Of a DNA stretch of 64,000 bases, positions 40,422 to 49,654 are shown in pieces (positions within the stretch are counted from its first letter, which is position 1; every line of letters begins with the position of its first letter). The notes beneath the pieces are model-generated. The model ran no database searches. It was not told where the DNA came from and worked only from the letters and a program-made list of their open reading frames with translations. Origin of the DNA: Methylobacterium sp. NMS14P (GTDB lineage: Bacteria > Pseudomonadota > Alphaproteobacteria > Rhizobiales > Beijerinckiaceae); assembly GCF_028583545.1 (NCBI RefSeq), contig NZ_CP087106.1, positions 1,116,001-1,180,000 on the forward strand, in the 5' to 3' direction. The position numbers were made by a program, and so were the translations under genes.

Positions 40422-40972
40422 GGCGTCGCCTCCAGCCGCGCGCGATCCGCCGCCGGCAGGCTCGCCACCGGGGCGTCCTGGCTGAGCTGGAGGGCGCGGA
40501 CGTAGGCGACGATCGCCCAGCGGTCGGCCGAGGGGATCATCTGGGCCATGCCGAACATCGCCTTCCGGCCGTTCGAGATCGCGTCGTAGAGGTCCGACGC
40601 GGAGGCCACCCGCACGGGCCCGGCGGTGAGGTCGCCGGCATGCGGGAAGCCCCGGGCCACGATCATCCCGGCGCCGCGGCCATCCTGTCCGTGGCAGGGG
40701 GTGCAGAACACGCCGTAGCGCTCGCGGCCCTGGTCGAGGAGCGCCCGGCTGATCGTCTGCGGCTGCGGCGCCGCGCGAGCCGGATCGCGCCGCGGCACGG
40801 TGCCGGCCACAGGCTGGCGCATGGTGATCTCGCGGGGGAAGAACGGGTTCTTGTCCCAGGTCTTGGCCCGGGCCTGATCGGCCATGTCGGCCTCGCCGCA
40901 GGCGGCGAGCGGCGCGAGGGCCAGGCAGGCGAGGAGGGCGCGCGGCCCGGTGCGCGGGGCGGCGCGCCTCAT
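40418..40972 (-). CDS. actE: Alternative complex III cytochrome c subunit ActE
   Basis: 184 residues. Lipobox LAPLAACGEAD near residues 18-28 predicts an outer-leaflet lipoprotein. One heme site, CTPCHGQDGRG, and a distal Met in AMFGMAQMIPS. This is the usual monoheme ActE carrying electrons to the oxidase. Confidence 0.9.
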   Translation of the reverse strand: MRRAAPRTGPRALLACLALAPLAACGEADMADQARAKTWDKNPFFPREITMRQPVAGTVPRRDPARAAPQPQTISRALLDQGRERYGVFCTPCHGQDGRGAGMIVARGFPHAGDLTAGPVRVASASDLYDAISNGRKAMFGMAQMIPSADRWAIVAYVRALQLSQDAPVASLPAADRARLEATP

Positions 40973-42966
40973 CGCGGGATCCGCCGGATCTCGAGGGGGC
41001 GCCCGGCCTCGGCCGGCAGGGACGCGAGCCGCCGCTCGATCCGCGCCGCGTCGAACCGGTCGCCCCGCGCCTCCGCGGAGAGGAAGAACCGGTCCTCCGA
41101 GGCCCGCAGGAAGCCCGGGATGTTGAAGGCCGGGTGGTTCAGGCGAGGCAGCCGGTTGAGCACGAGGAGCGCGAGGTGGATCGCCACGCAGCCCGCCATC
41201 ATCGCGAAGGAGACGCTCGGGACCACGAAGGAGGGCCAGGACAGGCGTGGGCGGCCGCCGATCAGGAACACGTAGTCGTAGGCCGTGGCGTAGACGCACA
41301 TCGCGAAGAAGCCGAAGCCGCCGAGCAGGGCCCCGGCGAGGGCGTAGGGCAGGATCGAGCGCCCCTCCAGGCCGAGGGGCCGCAGGGTGCGGGGCATCGG
41401 CACCGGGCCGTGCCCGTCGAGATGGACCTGGTCCGGGCTGATCCCGGACACCGCCTGGAGGGCGGCGGCGAGGTCGCCCTGGCTCGCGAAGGTCGCCGAC
41501 ACGCCCCACAGGGGCGCGGTGACCGGGTTCTCCTCCGGGCGGCCCGTGGCCCGGGACGCCGCCATCCGGGCGGCCTCCTGAGCGGCCGGCGACACTGTCA
41601 GGGCGAGGCGGCGGCTCTCGACGATCGAGACGGCCGGCAGGTAGCGCAGGAACAGGAGCAGCAGGGTCAGGAACAGCCCGATCGAGCCCGCGAAGGTGGC
41701 GATGCCCCAGATGTCGGTCGTGTAGGGCAGCCTCGAGGAGGGCAGGAAGTCCTGGGTCAGGGTGACGACCAGGACCATGACGTGGTCGGCATAGGCGCCG
41801 ATCGCCACGAGGAGACCGACCGTCGCGATGGCGAGCGGCGCCGTGCGGGCCCGGGCGGACCACAGGATCTGCGCGGGCAGGCCGAGGCACAGGATCGCCG
41901 TCCAGGAGACCAGCGCGTGGTCGCCGGTCATGCGCCGGACCAGGACGCCGCGCCCCTCGGCGTCTCCGTTGAGGAACGTGTCGAAATACTCGGCCGCGTA
42001 GCAATAGGCACTGGCGCAGCCGAGGCAGAGCAGCAGCCGCCCGAGCACGTCGAGATGCCGGTCGGTCACCAGGGCGTCGAGGCCGTAGACGAGGCGGATC
42101 AGCATCACGATCACCGCCGTGACGCCGACGCCCGAATAGACCGCGTTGACCAGGAAGCTCACCGGCAGCAGCGTGCTGTGCCAGCCGGGCATCAGCGAGC
42201 CCGCCAGCATCACCGAGGCGCCGGTCTGGACCGAGACCACCAGCAGCACGCCGAGCAGCGCCACCGTCCGGTAGGCCTGGACCCAGATCTGCCAGTGGGC
42301 CGCCGAGCCGCGCCAGCCCGAGGCGAGGATGCCGTAGACCTGCGCGCGCAGGCGGGCGAGCTTGCGGGTCGGCGCCTTCACGTCGAACTGGCGGAGGGCC
42401 TCGACGTGGGCCCGGTCGCGCAGCGTCGCGAGGTCCGGCAGCAGGCCGATGAACCAGAGGCTCACGCAGATCACCAGGAACGACACGATGTCGATCGCGT
42501 CCCAGAGGAGCGGCGAGCGGAACTGCGGCCAGAGATTGTAGGTGTTGGGGTAGGGCAGGTTCCAGAAGAAGAACCACGGCCGGCCGAGATGGATGATCGG
42601 GTAGAGCCCGGCCGCCGCGGTGGCGAGCAGCGCCAGGGTCTCGGCGATGCGGTTCACCGCCCCTCGCCACTCCGCGCCGAGGAGGAGCAGGATCGCCGAG
42701 ACCAGCAGGCTGCCGGAGGCGACGCCGATCCACCAGTCATAGCTCGCGATGTCCAGCGCCCAGACGACGGCGTTGTTGTTCGCCCAGATCCCGGGGCCGG
42801 CGTAGAGCAGGTAGCCGAGGGTGAGGGCGAACAGGCCGAGGAGCGCGGCCGCCCCCGCGAAGGCGATCCACCAGCGCCGGTTACCGGGATGCGTCAGCGG
42901 GATCTCCGCGACCGCGCCGCCGATGCCCGGGAGGGTCGCGTCGGGCCGGATCAGGGCGCCGGACAT
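40969..42966 (-). CDS. actC: Fused ActC-ActD of alternative complex III
   Basis: 665 residues. Residues 1 to about 480 are ActC, an NrfD-like ten-helix membrane protein (IHLGRPWFFFWNLPYPNTYN; DHVMVLVVTLTQDFLPSS). The remaining about 185 residues match ActD (DUF3341): FASQGDLAAALQAVSGI, two membrane helices (YALAGALLGGFGFFAMC and FVVPSVSFAMMAGCVAIHL), and RLNHPAFNIPGFLRASEDRFFL. In the standard operon these are two genes. The fusion would fix their stoichiometry at one to one. Overlaps ActB and ActE neighbours by ATGA. Confidence 0.9.
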   Translation of the reverse strand: MSGALIRPDATLPGIGGAVAEIPLTHPGNRRWWIAFAGAAALLGLFALTLGYLLYAGPGIWANNNAVVWALDIASYDWWIGVASGSLLVSAILLLLGAEWRGAVNRIAETLALLATAAAGLYPIIHLGRPWFFFWNLPYPNTYNLWPQFRSPLLWDAIDIVSFLVICVSLWFIGLLPDLATLRDRAHVEALRQFDVKAPTRKLARLRAQVYGILASGWRGSAAHWQIWVQAYRTVALLGVLLVVSVQTGASVMLAGSLMPGWHSTLLPVSFLVNAVYSGVGVTAVIVMLIRLVYGLDALVTDRHLDVLGRLLLCLGCASAYCYAAEYFDTFLNGDAEGRGVLVRRMTGDHALVSWTAILCLGLPAQILWSARARTAPLAIATVGLLVAIGAYADHVMVLVVTLTQDFLPSSRLPYTTDIWGIATFAGSIGLFLTLLLLFLRYLPAVSIVESRRLALTVSPAAQEAARMAASRATGRPEENPVTAPLWGVSATFASQGDLAAALQAVSGISPDQVHLDGHGPVPMPRTLRPLGLEGRSILPYALAGALLGGFGFFAMCVYATAYDYVFLIGGRPRLSWPSFVVPSVSFAMMAGCVAIHLALLVLNRLPRLNHPAFNIPGFLRASEDRFFLSAEARGDRFDAARIERRLASLPAEAGRPLEIRRIPR

Positions 42967-42968
42967 GC

Positions 42969-45956
42969 TCAGCCCTCCCGTCCGTTGGGATCGGCGGCGG
43001 GGGCGAGCCCGGCGAGGTAGGTGGTGCGCGGCCGTGTGTTCAGGTGGCCGAGGAGCGCGTATTCCCGCGTGTCCCGGCGGGCGGCCGAGACCTGACTCCC
43101 CGGGTCGGCGACGTTGCCGAAGGTGATCGCCCGGGTCGGGCAGGCGCCCTGGCAGGCGGTCTCCACCGCGCCGTCGGGGATCGGCGCGTGGGCGTCCTTG
43201 GCCGATGTGATCCGCGCCGCCGTGATGCGCTGGATGCAGTAGGTGCACTTCTCCATCACGCCGCGGGACCGGACCGTGACCTCGGGATTGCGCTGCTGCT
43301 GCTCCACCGGGGTCATGCCGCCGGTATAGTCGCGGTAGTTGAAGCGCCGGACCTTGTAGGGGCAGTAGCTCTGGCAGGTCCGGGTGCCGACGCAGCGGTT
43401 GTAGACCTGAAGGTTCAGGCCCTCGCTGTCGTGGAGCGTCGCCTCGACGGGGCAGCCCAGCTCGCAGGGCGCCTGCTCGCAATGCATGCAGGGGACCGGC
43501 TGGAAATGCGTGGTCGGCGCGTCGAGGTCGCCCGCGTAGTAGCGGTCGACCCGCAGCCAGCCCATCCAGCGCCCGAGCGCGACCTCCTCGCGCCCGACCA
43601 CCGGAATGTTGTTCTCCGCCTGGCAGGCGGTGACGCAGGCGTTGCAGCCGATGCAGGCGTCGAGGTCGATGGCCATGCCCCACTGCGCCGCGACCCAGCG
43701 GTCCTGGCTCTCCGGGGGCGGGTAGAACGAGGCGGGGGTCGGCGCGCCCTTCGGGTCGCCCGCGGGAGCGGCGCCGAGCGCCTGCACGCGCACGAGGTCC
43801 TGCCCGTCCATCGTGCCGAGGTGCTGGGTGGTCACCGGCCTGCGCTGCCGGCCGGTCTTCGTCAGCCGGGCGCCGGCGAGCCGCCAGGTCGAACCGGCCG
43901 GGCGCAGGGGCGCGGCGTCGTAGCCGAGGCCGCGGGCGAGGTGGTCCGGCACGTCGCGGCCGTAGCCGAGCGTGAGGGTCACGGTGGCGTCGGCCTGGCC
44001 GGGCAGGATCCAGGCCGGCCCCTCGACCGCGCGGCCGCCTTCCTCGACCCGCAGGATGTCGCCCGTCGCGATCCCCGCGCGCTCGGCGAGGCGCGGGCTC
44101 ACCGCGACCACGTTCTCCCAGACCACCTTGGTCATGGGCTTCGGGAGCTCCTGCAGCCACGCGAGGTCGGCGTGGGTGCCGTCCCAGATCGTCGGATCGG
44201 GCCGGAACAGAACCTCGACCCCGTCGACGGCCGGCGCGGGAGACGAGGCCGGGGTGGACGACGGCGTAGGCGCAGCGTCCTGCGTCAGCGCGACGGTCTC
44301 GGCCGTGTGCGCGCTGTCCGCCCAGAAGCCGAGGCGCAGGGCCTCGGTGAAGCGGGCCTCGAAGGCCGCGTCGTCCTCGCCGGCGCTCCGCGCCTGCGCC
44401 TTGAGGAGGCCGAGGGTGTCCTGGCCACTCTCCCCAGCCTCGCCGCCGGCCAGGAAGGCCAGCATCTCCGGCAGCGTCCGGCCGTTGTAGAGGGGGGCGA
44501 CGGTCGGCTGGATCAGTCCCACCGTCCCGTCGAGGGACCGGATGTCGCCCCAGGATTCCAGCGGATGGGCGGCGGGCAGGTGCCAGTCGGCATGCGCGCC
44601 GGTCTCGTCGTAGTAGAGCCCCGCGTGGATCTTGAGCGGCACGCGCGCCATCCGGGCGGCGAAATCGAGGGCGCCCGGCGCCTCGTAGACCGGGTTGGCG
44701 CCGAGCACGACGAGCACCTTGACGGCACCCCGATCCATGGCCTCCGCGAGCTCCGCGAGGGTCCCGGCGCCCGTCTCCTCCGCGGGCGCCGTGTGGACCA
44801 GGGTCGTGCCGGTGTTGCCGAGGGCGCCGTTGAGGCGGTGGACCAGCGCGTGCAGTTCCGGGCTCGCGGTCAGGCCGGCGGTGACGATGCCGCTCCCGCG
44901 GGCCTCGGTGAGCGCCGTCCCGGCATTCCGCGTCCAGCGCGCGACGGGGTCGTCGCCCGCCGGCGCCGCGCCGCCCGCGGCGAGGGCGAGCAGGTCCCGG
45001 GCGACGTCCTCCAGCCGGCCGGCCGGGACCACGAGGCCGCGATCCGCCTTGGCGCTGGTCAGCGTCGGGGTCGGCGCCGCCGCGTGGAGGGTGAGGAGGC
45101 GGCCCTCCGCGTAGGCCGCGCGCCGCGCCTCGCTCCAGCGCCGCGACAGGCCGACTTGGCCGGGCCCGAGGTCCAGGAAATCGCCGTCCAGCGCCACGAT
45201 GGTGCGGGCGCGGCCGAAATCGGGAATGGTCTCCAGCGGCCGCCCGTAGGCCTGGCGCGCACCCTCGTAGATCCCACCGCGATCGGCGCCGGCGCCGGTG
45301 TACCAGCGGAGCGCCGGGTAGGCGGCCCGCAGCCGCGCGATCTGCGCGGCCACGCCGGGCGACGTCACCGGGCCGGTGAGCAGGGCGAGACCCTCGCCGC
45401 GGCTCTCGCGCCAGCCCGGCATCCGGCCCTGCAGGTCCGCCCGGAAGGCCGCCCAGGAACTCGGCCTGCCGAGATGCTGCACCGCCTGGGAGCGGAACGG
45501 GTCGTAGAGCCCGAGGACCGAGGCCTGGGCCAGCACGTCGGTGCCGCCGCGGCTCCAGGGATGCTCGGGATTGCCCTCGATCTTCAGGGGGCGGCCGTTG
45601 CGGGTGGTGACCAGGATGCCGTTGCCGAAGCCGTCGAACACCGCCGAGGAGGCGTAGGACAGGTCCGTGCCGGGCACGATCCGCTCGGGCTGGTTGACGT
45701 AGGGCACCTCGTAGTCGCGGCCGCTGCCCCCGCCGCAGGCGGTGAGGCCGCCCAGCGCGAAGGAGGCGGCCATCAGCTTAAGGAAGCCGCGCCGCTCCGG
45801 GGCGGCGGCGAGCCGGGACGCCGACGGGAACTCCGCCGCCAGATAGGCGCGGAACTCGGGGCTGTCGGCCACGGCGTCGAGGCTGCGCCAGAAGCGCGGT
45901 CCGTCGCCGCCGGCGAGTTTTTCGCGCAGGGCCGCGATGTCGGGGGCGCCGGTCAT
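42969..45956 (-). CDS. actB: Alternative complex III iron-sulfur/molybdopterin-like subunit ActB
   Basis: 995 residues. Tat signal ERRGFLKLMAASFALGG followed by ACGGG. A molybdopterin oxidoreductase-like domain of about 700 residues follows, but family members bind no molybdenum. The C-terminal ferredoxin part has CIGCNACVTACQ, CMHCEQAPCELGCP, CVGTRTCQSYCPYKV and CTYCIQ... CQGACP, so four clusters (three 4Fe-4S plus one 3Fe-4S) are plausible. An Ala/Pro/Thr-rich linker occurs near residue 560. It is exported as a folded protein and passes electrons from quinol toward ActA. Overlaps ActA stop by ATGA. Confidence 0.92.
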   Translation of the reverse strand: MTGAPDIAALREKLAGGDGPRFWRSLDAVADSPEFRAYLAAEFPSASRLAAAPERRGFLKLMAASFALGGLTACGGGSGRDYEVPYVNQPERIVPGTDLSYASSAVFDGFGNGILVTTRNGRPLKIEGNPEHPWSRGGTDVLAQASVLGLYDPFRSQAVQHLGRPSSWAAFRADLQGRMPGWRESRGEGLALLTGPVTSPGVAAQIARLRAAYPALRWYTGAGADRGGIYEGARQAYGRPLETIPDFGRARTIVALDGDFLDLGPGQVGLSRRWSEARRAAYAEGRLLTLHAAAPTPTLTSAKADRGLVVPAGRLEDVARDLLALAAGGAAPAGDDPVARWTRNAGTALTEARGSGIVTAGLTASPELHALVHRLNGALGNTGTTLVHTAPAEETGAGTLAELAEAMDRGAVKVLVVLGANPVYEAPGALDFAARMARVPLKIHAGLYYDETGAHADWHLPAAHPLESWGDIRSLDGTVGLIQPTVAPLYNGRTLPEMLAFLAGGEAGESGQDTLGLLKAQARSAGEDDAAFEARFTEALRLGFWADSAHTAETVALTQDAAPTPSSTPASSPAPAVDGVEVLFRPDPTIWDGTHADLAWLQELPKPMTKVVWENVVAVSPRLAERAGIATGDILRVEEGGRAVEGPAWILPGQADATVTLTLGYGRDVPDHLARGLGYDAAPLRPAGSTWRLAGARLTKTGRQRRPVTTQHLGTMDGQDLVRVQALGAAPAGDPKGAPTPASFYPPPESQDRWVAAQWGMAIDLDACIGCNACVTACQAENNIPVVGREEVALGRWMGWLRVDRYYAGDLDAPTTHFQPVPCMHCEQAPCELGCPVEATLHDSEGLNLQVYNRCVGTRTCQSYCPYKVRRFNYRDYTGGMTPVEQQQRNPEVTVRSRGVMEKCTYCIQRITAARITSAKDAHAPIPDGAVETACQGACPTRAITFGNVADPGSQVSAARRDTREYALLGHLNTRPRTTYLAGLAPAADPNGREG

Positions 45957-46612
45957 CGGTGGCAGATCCCGCATTCGGTCAGCCGCTCCCCGCCGCGGAT
46001 ATGGTACTGGGCCACGAGCTTCGGGCCCAGCGTCGCCTGATCGGCCGGCGGCTTCCAAGTCATGTTCCAGACCTGATCCGGCGTGCGGACGTACTTCTCC
46101 GGGGCCCGGTGGCAATCGAGGCAGAACTGCATCTCGAAGGCGTTGGCCCGGTAGGTCATCTGCATCGACGTGACGTCGCCGTGGCAGGTCGAGCAGCCGA
46201 TCCCCTTCGTCACGTGGACGGAGTGGTTGTAGTAGACGTATTGCGGCAGCTTGTTCAGCCGCTTCCATTCGAGTGGCTTGTCCTGCGCGTAGCTGTCGCG
46301 CACCGGCTTGAGCATCTCGGAGCCGGTCCAGATCTGCGAGTGGCAGGTCATGCAGGTGTGGGTCGGCGGGATGCCGGCGGTGGCTTCCCGGTCGACCGTG
46401 GTGTGGCAGTAGCGACACTGGATGCCGAGCTCGCCGGAATGGTGCTTGTGGCTGAACGGCAGCGGCTGGGCCGGCGCGACCCCGACACCCGTGACGTAGT
46501 TCGAGCGCACGATCCCGGCCGCCAGGACCGGGACGCCCACCAAGCAGGCCACGCCGGTCATCAGCGCGAGGCGGTAGAGCGCGTCGGCGCCGGGGGTGAA
46601 CAGCTGCGCCAT
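45953..46612 (-). CDS. actA: Alternative complex III pentaheme cytochrome ActA
   Basis: 219 residues. An N-terminal membrane anchor is near 13-34, then five CxxCH sites: CRYCH, CMTCH, CSTCH, CLDCH and CGICH. It is the first gene of the operon. The electron path is from quinol through ActB/ActC and ActA to ActE and the caa3 oxidase encoded downstream. Confidence 0.93.
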   Translation of the reverse strand: MAQLFTPGADALYRLALMTGVACLVGVPVLAAGIVRSNYVTGVGVAPAQPLPFSHKHHSGELGIQCRYCHTTVDREATAGIPPTHTCMTCHSQIWTGSEMLKPVRDSYAQDKPLEWKRLNKLPQYVYYNHSVHVTKGIGCSTCHGDVTSMQMTYRANAFEMQFCLDCHRAPEKYVRTPDQVWNMTWKPPADQATLGPKLVAQYHIRGGERLTECGICHR

Positions 46613-46955
46613 CAGGCCGTCCCGGACGTCGAGCCGGCGGGGCCGGGCCCTTCGGTCTGCTCAGCCCGTCGCCGCACGCGTCACCCCATCCTCTGGTCCC
46701 GGCCGGAATCGGCTGCGCCGGCATGCCCACGCGATGCGGCCCGAGCTGACGCGGCGACCGGACCTCGCGGCGGTCTCCGGGATCGAGCCGCGCGCACCGA
46801 TTTCAACCTAGAGCGCTTCCAGACCAGGGCTAGAACTTGAATCAGTTCTGCCGACATGTCGCACGGGGCCGGGCCGCGCCGGCCACCCTTTCCGCCGCAG
46901 CCGTGAAGGCCTATGCCGCGGGCTTCGGCGCCCCCCCGATGCTGTCCGGAGACGC
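46613..46955. other. Divergent intergenic region between actA and the ABC-like gene
   Basis: 343 bases. They contain an inverted repeat (46832-46849) but no recognisable sigma-factor promoter of either direction; the act operon promoter must be here. Confidence 0.4.
46832..46849. promoter_or_regulatory. Inverted repeat in the act / ABC-like divergent region
   Basis: AGAACT, six bases, AGTTCT. The perfect 6-bp arms with a 6-base spacer resemble a dimeric regulator site. The regulator is unknown. Confidence 0.3.
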
Positions 46956-49541
46956 ATGGAATCCGATCCTCTCCTCCTGACGTGGCGCGCCGCGCGGCCT
47001 CAGCACACCGTCGCGGCGGCCCTCGCGGTCGGGATCGGCGCGCCGCTCTGCGCCCTGGCGCTCCTGTGCCTGCGCGACCTGATCGCGGTCCTGCCGCGCG
47101 ACGAGGCGCCGGTGCTCCCGTTCCTGCGCGTGGCGGCGGAACTCCCGGGCCGGGAACTGGTGCTCGTCCCCGGCATCCCGATGCGACCCGCCGAACTCGA
47201 ACTCACGGCCTTCCTGTGCATCGCGGTCTGCGCCCTGGCTCTGGCGGGTGTCGGCTGGTTCGTGGCGCGCCTGTGCTTCAAGGCGCAGAACAAGGCCGGG
47301 GACGCCGTCCGCGAGGGCGTGCTGCGGGCGATCCTCGAGGCGCCGGCGGGCGCCCGGGACGAGGCGCGCGGCCTCACCCGGATCGTCGGCGAGGTGCTGG
47401 CCCGGGCCGACCGCCTGCTCGCGGCCGGCATCGTCCTGCCGGCGATGACCCTCGCGGCCCTGATCCTGGCGCTCGGCTTCGCGGCGCTCGCCGCGCCCCG
47501 ACTGGTCCCCGCGGCGGTGATCGGCCTCGCGGCGATCGGCCTCGCCTACGGGCTGGTGCTCGAGCGCGCGCGCGACCGGCAGGAGCTGCGCCTGCGCTCG
47601 AGCGCGCGCGCCGAGGAGAGCCTGAACGACCTCGTCCGGCGGCTGCCCGCCGTGCGCAACCACGGCGCGGCGGCCATCGAGCGCCAACGCATCGCCGCCC
47701 GCGTCGCCGCGATGCGGGCCAATGTCGGGCGGGCCGAGGCGCGGCTGGCCTATGCCCGGGCGCCGGCCCTGGCCCTGGCGGTGATCCTGCCGGCGATCGC
47801 CGCCGGCACCGCGCTCTGGCGCTCGGGGCCGGGCCAGCCGCCCGCGGCCCCGGTGGATCCGGCCGCCCTCGTGGCGGCCGTGGGCGCCTTCGGCCTCGCC
47901 GGCTGGCTGGCAGCGATCTGCGCGCGGCTCTGGATGGTCCGCCGGTCGGTGCGCCCGCGCCTCCGCGATCTCGCCCGCACCATCGCGGCCCTCGAGGGGC
48001 GGCGGGCGCGGACCGCCCGCACCGGGTCCGCCGCCCTGCCGCTGCCCCGGTCCGGGATCCTGGCCACCGAGGGCGTCGGCGCCTTCGACCCGGCCACGGG
48101 CGAGCGCCTGACTGGCGTCGACGTGGCCGTGTCGATGCCGGGCCACGTGGCGATCACCGGCGACCGCGGCAGCGGCGCCCGCGCGCTGGCGGCGGTGCTG
48201 GCCGGCCAGGTCGAGCCGACGGCCGGGGCCGTCACCTACGCGGGAACGGACCTGCGCGACTTCGACGCCGCCGAGCGGGCCCGGCGGATCGCCTTCACGT
48301 CGGGCGAGGCGATCCTGATGGAGGGCTCCCTCCGCCAGAACCTGCTCTACGGCACCGATACGGCGACCGCGCCCGACGACATCGCGCTGATCGGCATCAG
48401 CCGGCTCACCGGCCTCGACGGCTTCGTGTACGCCCGCGGACTGACCGGGCGGCTCGATCCGGCCGCCCAGCCGCGGCTCGCCGCCGCGATCGTCGCCGCG
48501 CGCCGCACCATGCGGGTGGCGCTGGCCGCCAAGGGGGCCGAGCGCCTGGTCGAGCCCTTCGATCCCGACCGCTACAACAACCAGGCCAGCATCGGCGAGA
48601 ACATCCTGTTCGGCGAGCCGGTGGGCGGCACCTTCGCGCCCCTGCGGTTCGCCCGCCACCCCTACCTGCGGGCGGTGCTGGAGGCCGAGGGGCTGGTTCG
48701 CCCGCTTACCGAGATCGGCCTGTCGGTGGCCCGCAGCACGGTGGAGATCTTCGCCGACCTGCCCAACGACCACCCCCTGTTCGACGCCTACTCGCTGTTC
48801 CAGGCGGCCGAGCGGGGCTATTTCGAGGATCTCGTGGCACGCCTGCCCGGCGCGGCGAGCCTGCGCCGGGGGCCGGCCGGCCAGCGCGACCGCACGCGGC
48901 TGATCGGCCTCGCGCTGCGCTACAACGAGGCCCGCCACCGCTTCGGCCTGATCGACGGCCTGTTCGAGGAGCGCCTCGTGCAGGCGCGCCGGTCCTTCGC
49001 GCGGATGCTGCCGCCCCACCTCGCCGGCGCGGTGGTGTTCCACGACCCCTCGCGGGTCAACCCGGCCGCGAGCCTGGAGGAGAACCTGCTGTTCGGGCGG
49101 ATCAGTCTCGGCGAGGCCAATGCCGAGCCGCGGGTGCGCGAACTGGTGCGCCGGGTCCTGGCCGACGAGGGCCTCGAGGCGTCGGTCTACGGCCTCGGCC
49201 TCGACAGCAGGGTCGAGATCCAGCCGAGCACCGGGGCGCTCGCGGACGGCGCGATCAACGCCCGCGAGCGGGTGGCGATCGAGTTGAGCAGGTGCCTCGC
49301 CCGCGACCCCGACATCCTCGTGGTCGCGGTGGCGATGGACGAGCGCAAGGCCGAGGGCGCGCGCGAGCGCCTCGCCCAGCTGCGGCAGGCGCGGGCCGGG
49401 CGCGGCCTCATCGTCTGCCTGCCCGAGACGGGACTCGCGGAGAGCGCCGCGCCGTTCGACGCGGTGATCGCCGTGGAGAACAGCGCCGTCATCGTCCCCG
49501 TGCCGGCCGATGCCGAGCGGGAGCCGGCGCCGGCGGCCTGA
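46956..49541 (+). CDS. ABC-exporter-like protein with degenerate ATPase
   Basis: 861 residues. The N-terminal 330 residues carry about five membrane helices like an ABC exporter. From 335 the chain resembles nucleotide-binding domains but lost key residues: the Walker A is GDRGSGARAL (near 402-411), with Ala and Arg where Lys and Ser/Thr are required. The signature LSGGQ is absent (GALADGAINARER), and Walker B is VVAVAMDE. The box that follows the Q-loop in exporters, 'SIxENILFG', appears three times: SLRQNLLYG near 458, SIGENILFG near 548 and SLEENLLFG near 706, about 90 and 160 residues apart. It looks like a pseudo-ATPase with internal duplication, not an active transporter. No partner gene is adjacent. 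Confidence 0.78.
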   Translation: MESDPLLLTWRAARPQHTVAAALAVGIGAPLCALALLCLRDLIAVLPRDEAPVLPFLRVAAELPGRELVLVPGIPMRPAELELTAFLCIAVCALALAGVGWFVARLCFKAQNKAGDAVREGVLRAILEAPAGARDEARGLTRIVGEVLARADRLLAAGIVLPAMTLAALILALGFAALAAPRLVPAAVIGLAAIGLAYGLVLERARDRQELRLRSSARAEESLNDLVRRLPAVRNHGAAAIERQRIAARVAAMRANVGRAEARLAYARAPALALAVILPAIAAGTALWRSGPGQPPAAPVDPAALVAAVGAFGLAGWLAAICARLWMVRRSVRPRLRDLARTIAALEGRRARTARTGSAALPLPRSGILATEGVGAFDPATGERLTGVDVAVSMPGHVAITGDRGSGARALAAVLAGQVEPTAGAVTYAGTDLRDFDAAERARRIAFTSGEAILMEGSLRQNLLYGTDTATAPDDIALIGISRLTGLDGFVYARGLTGRLDPAAQPRLAAAIVAARRTMRVALAAKGAERLVEPFDPDRYNNQASIGENILFGEPVGGTFAPLRFARHPYLRAVLEAEGLVRPLTEIGLSVARSTVEIFADLPNDHPLFDAYSLFQAAERGYFEDLVARLPGAASLRRGPAGQRDRTRLIGLALRYNEARHRFGLIDGLFEERLVQARRSFARMLPPHLAGAVVFHDPSRVNPAASLEENLLFGRISLGEANAEPRVRELVRRVLADEGLEASVYGLGLDSRVEIQPSTGALADGAINARERVAIELSRCLARDPDILVVAVAMDERKAEGARERLAQLRQARAGRGLIVCLPETGLAESAAPFDAVIAVENSAVIVPVPADAEREPAPAA

Positions 49542-49654
49542 GGGGGACCGTCGGCGGCCCGGCCGCGCAGCCTCACGGCCGCCGCAATAATCCGTCAGGT
49601 TGCGAGGCCGCGCCCGTCCGGCAGCCATCCCGGCCGATCCAGCGCGGACGGTTC

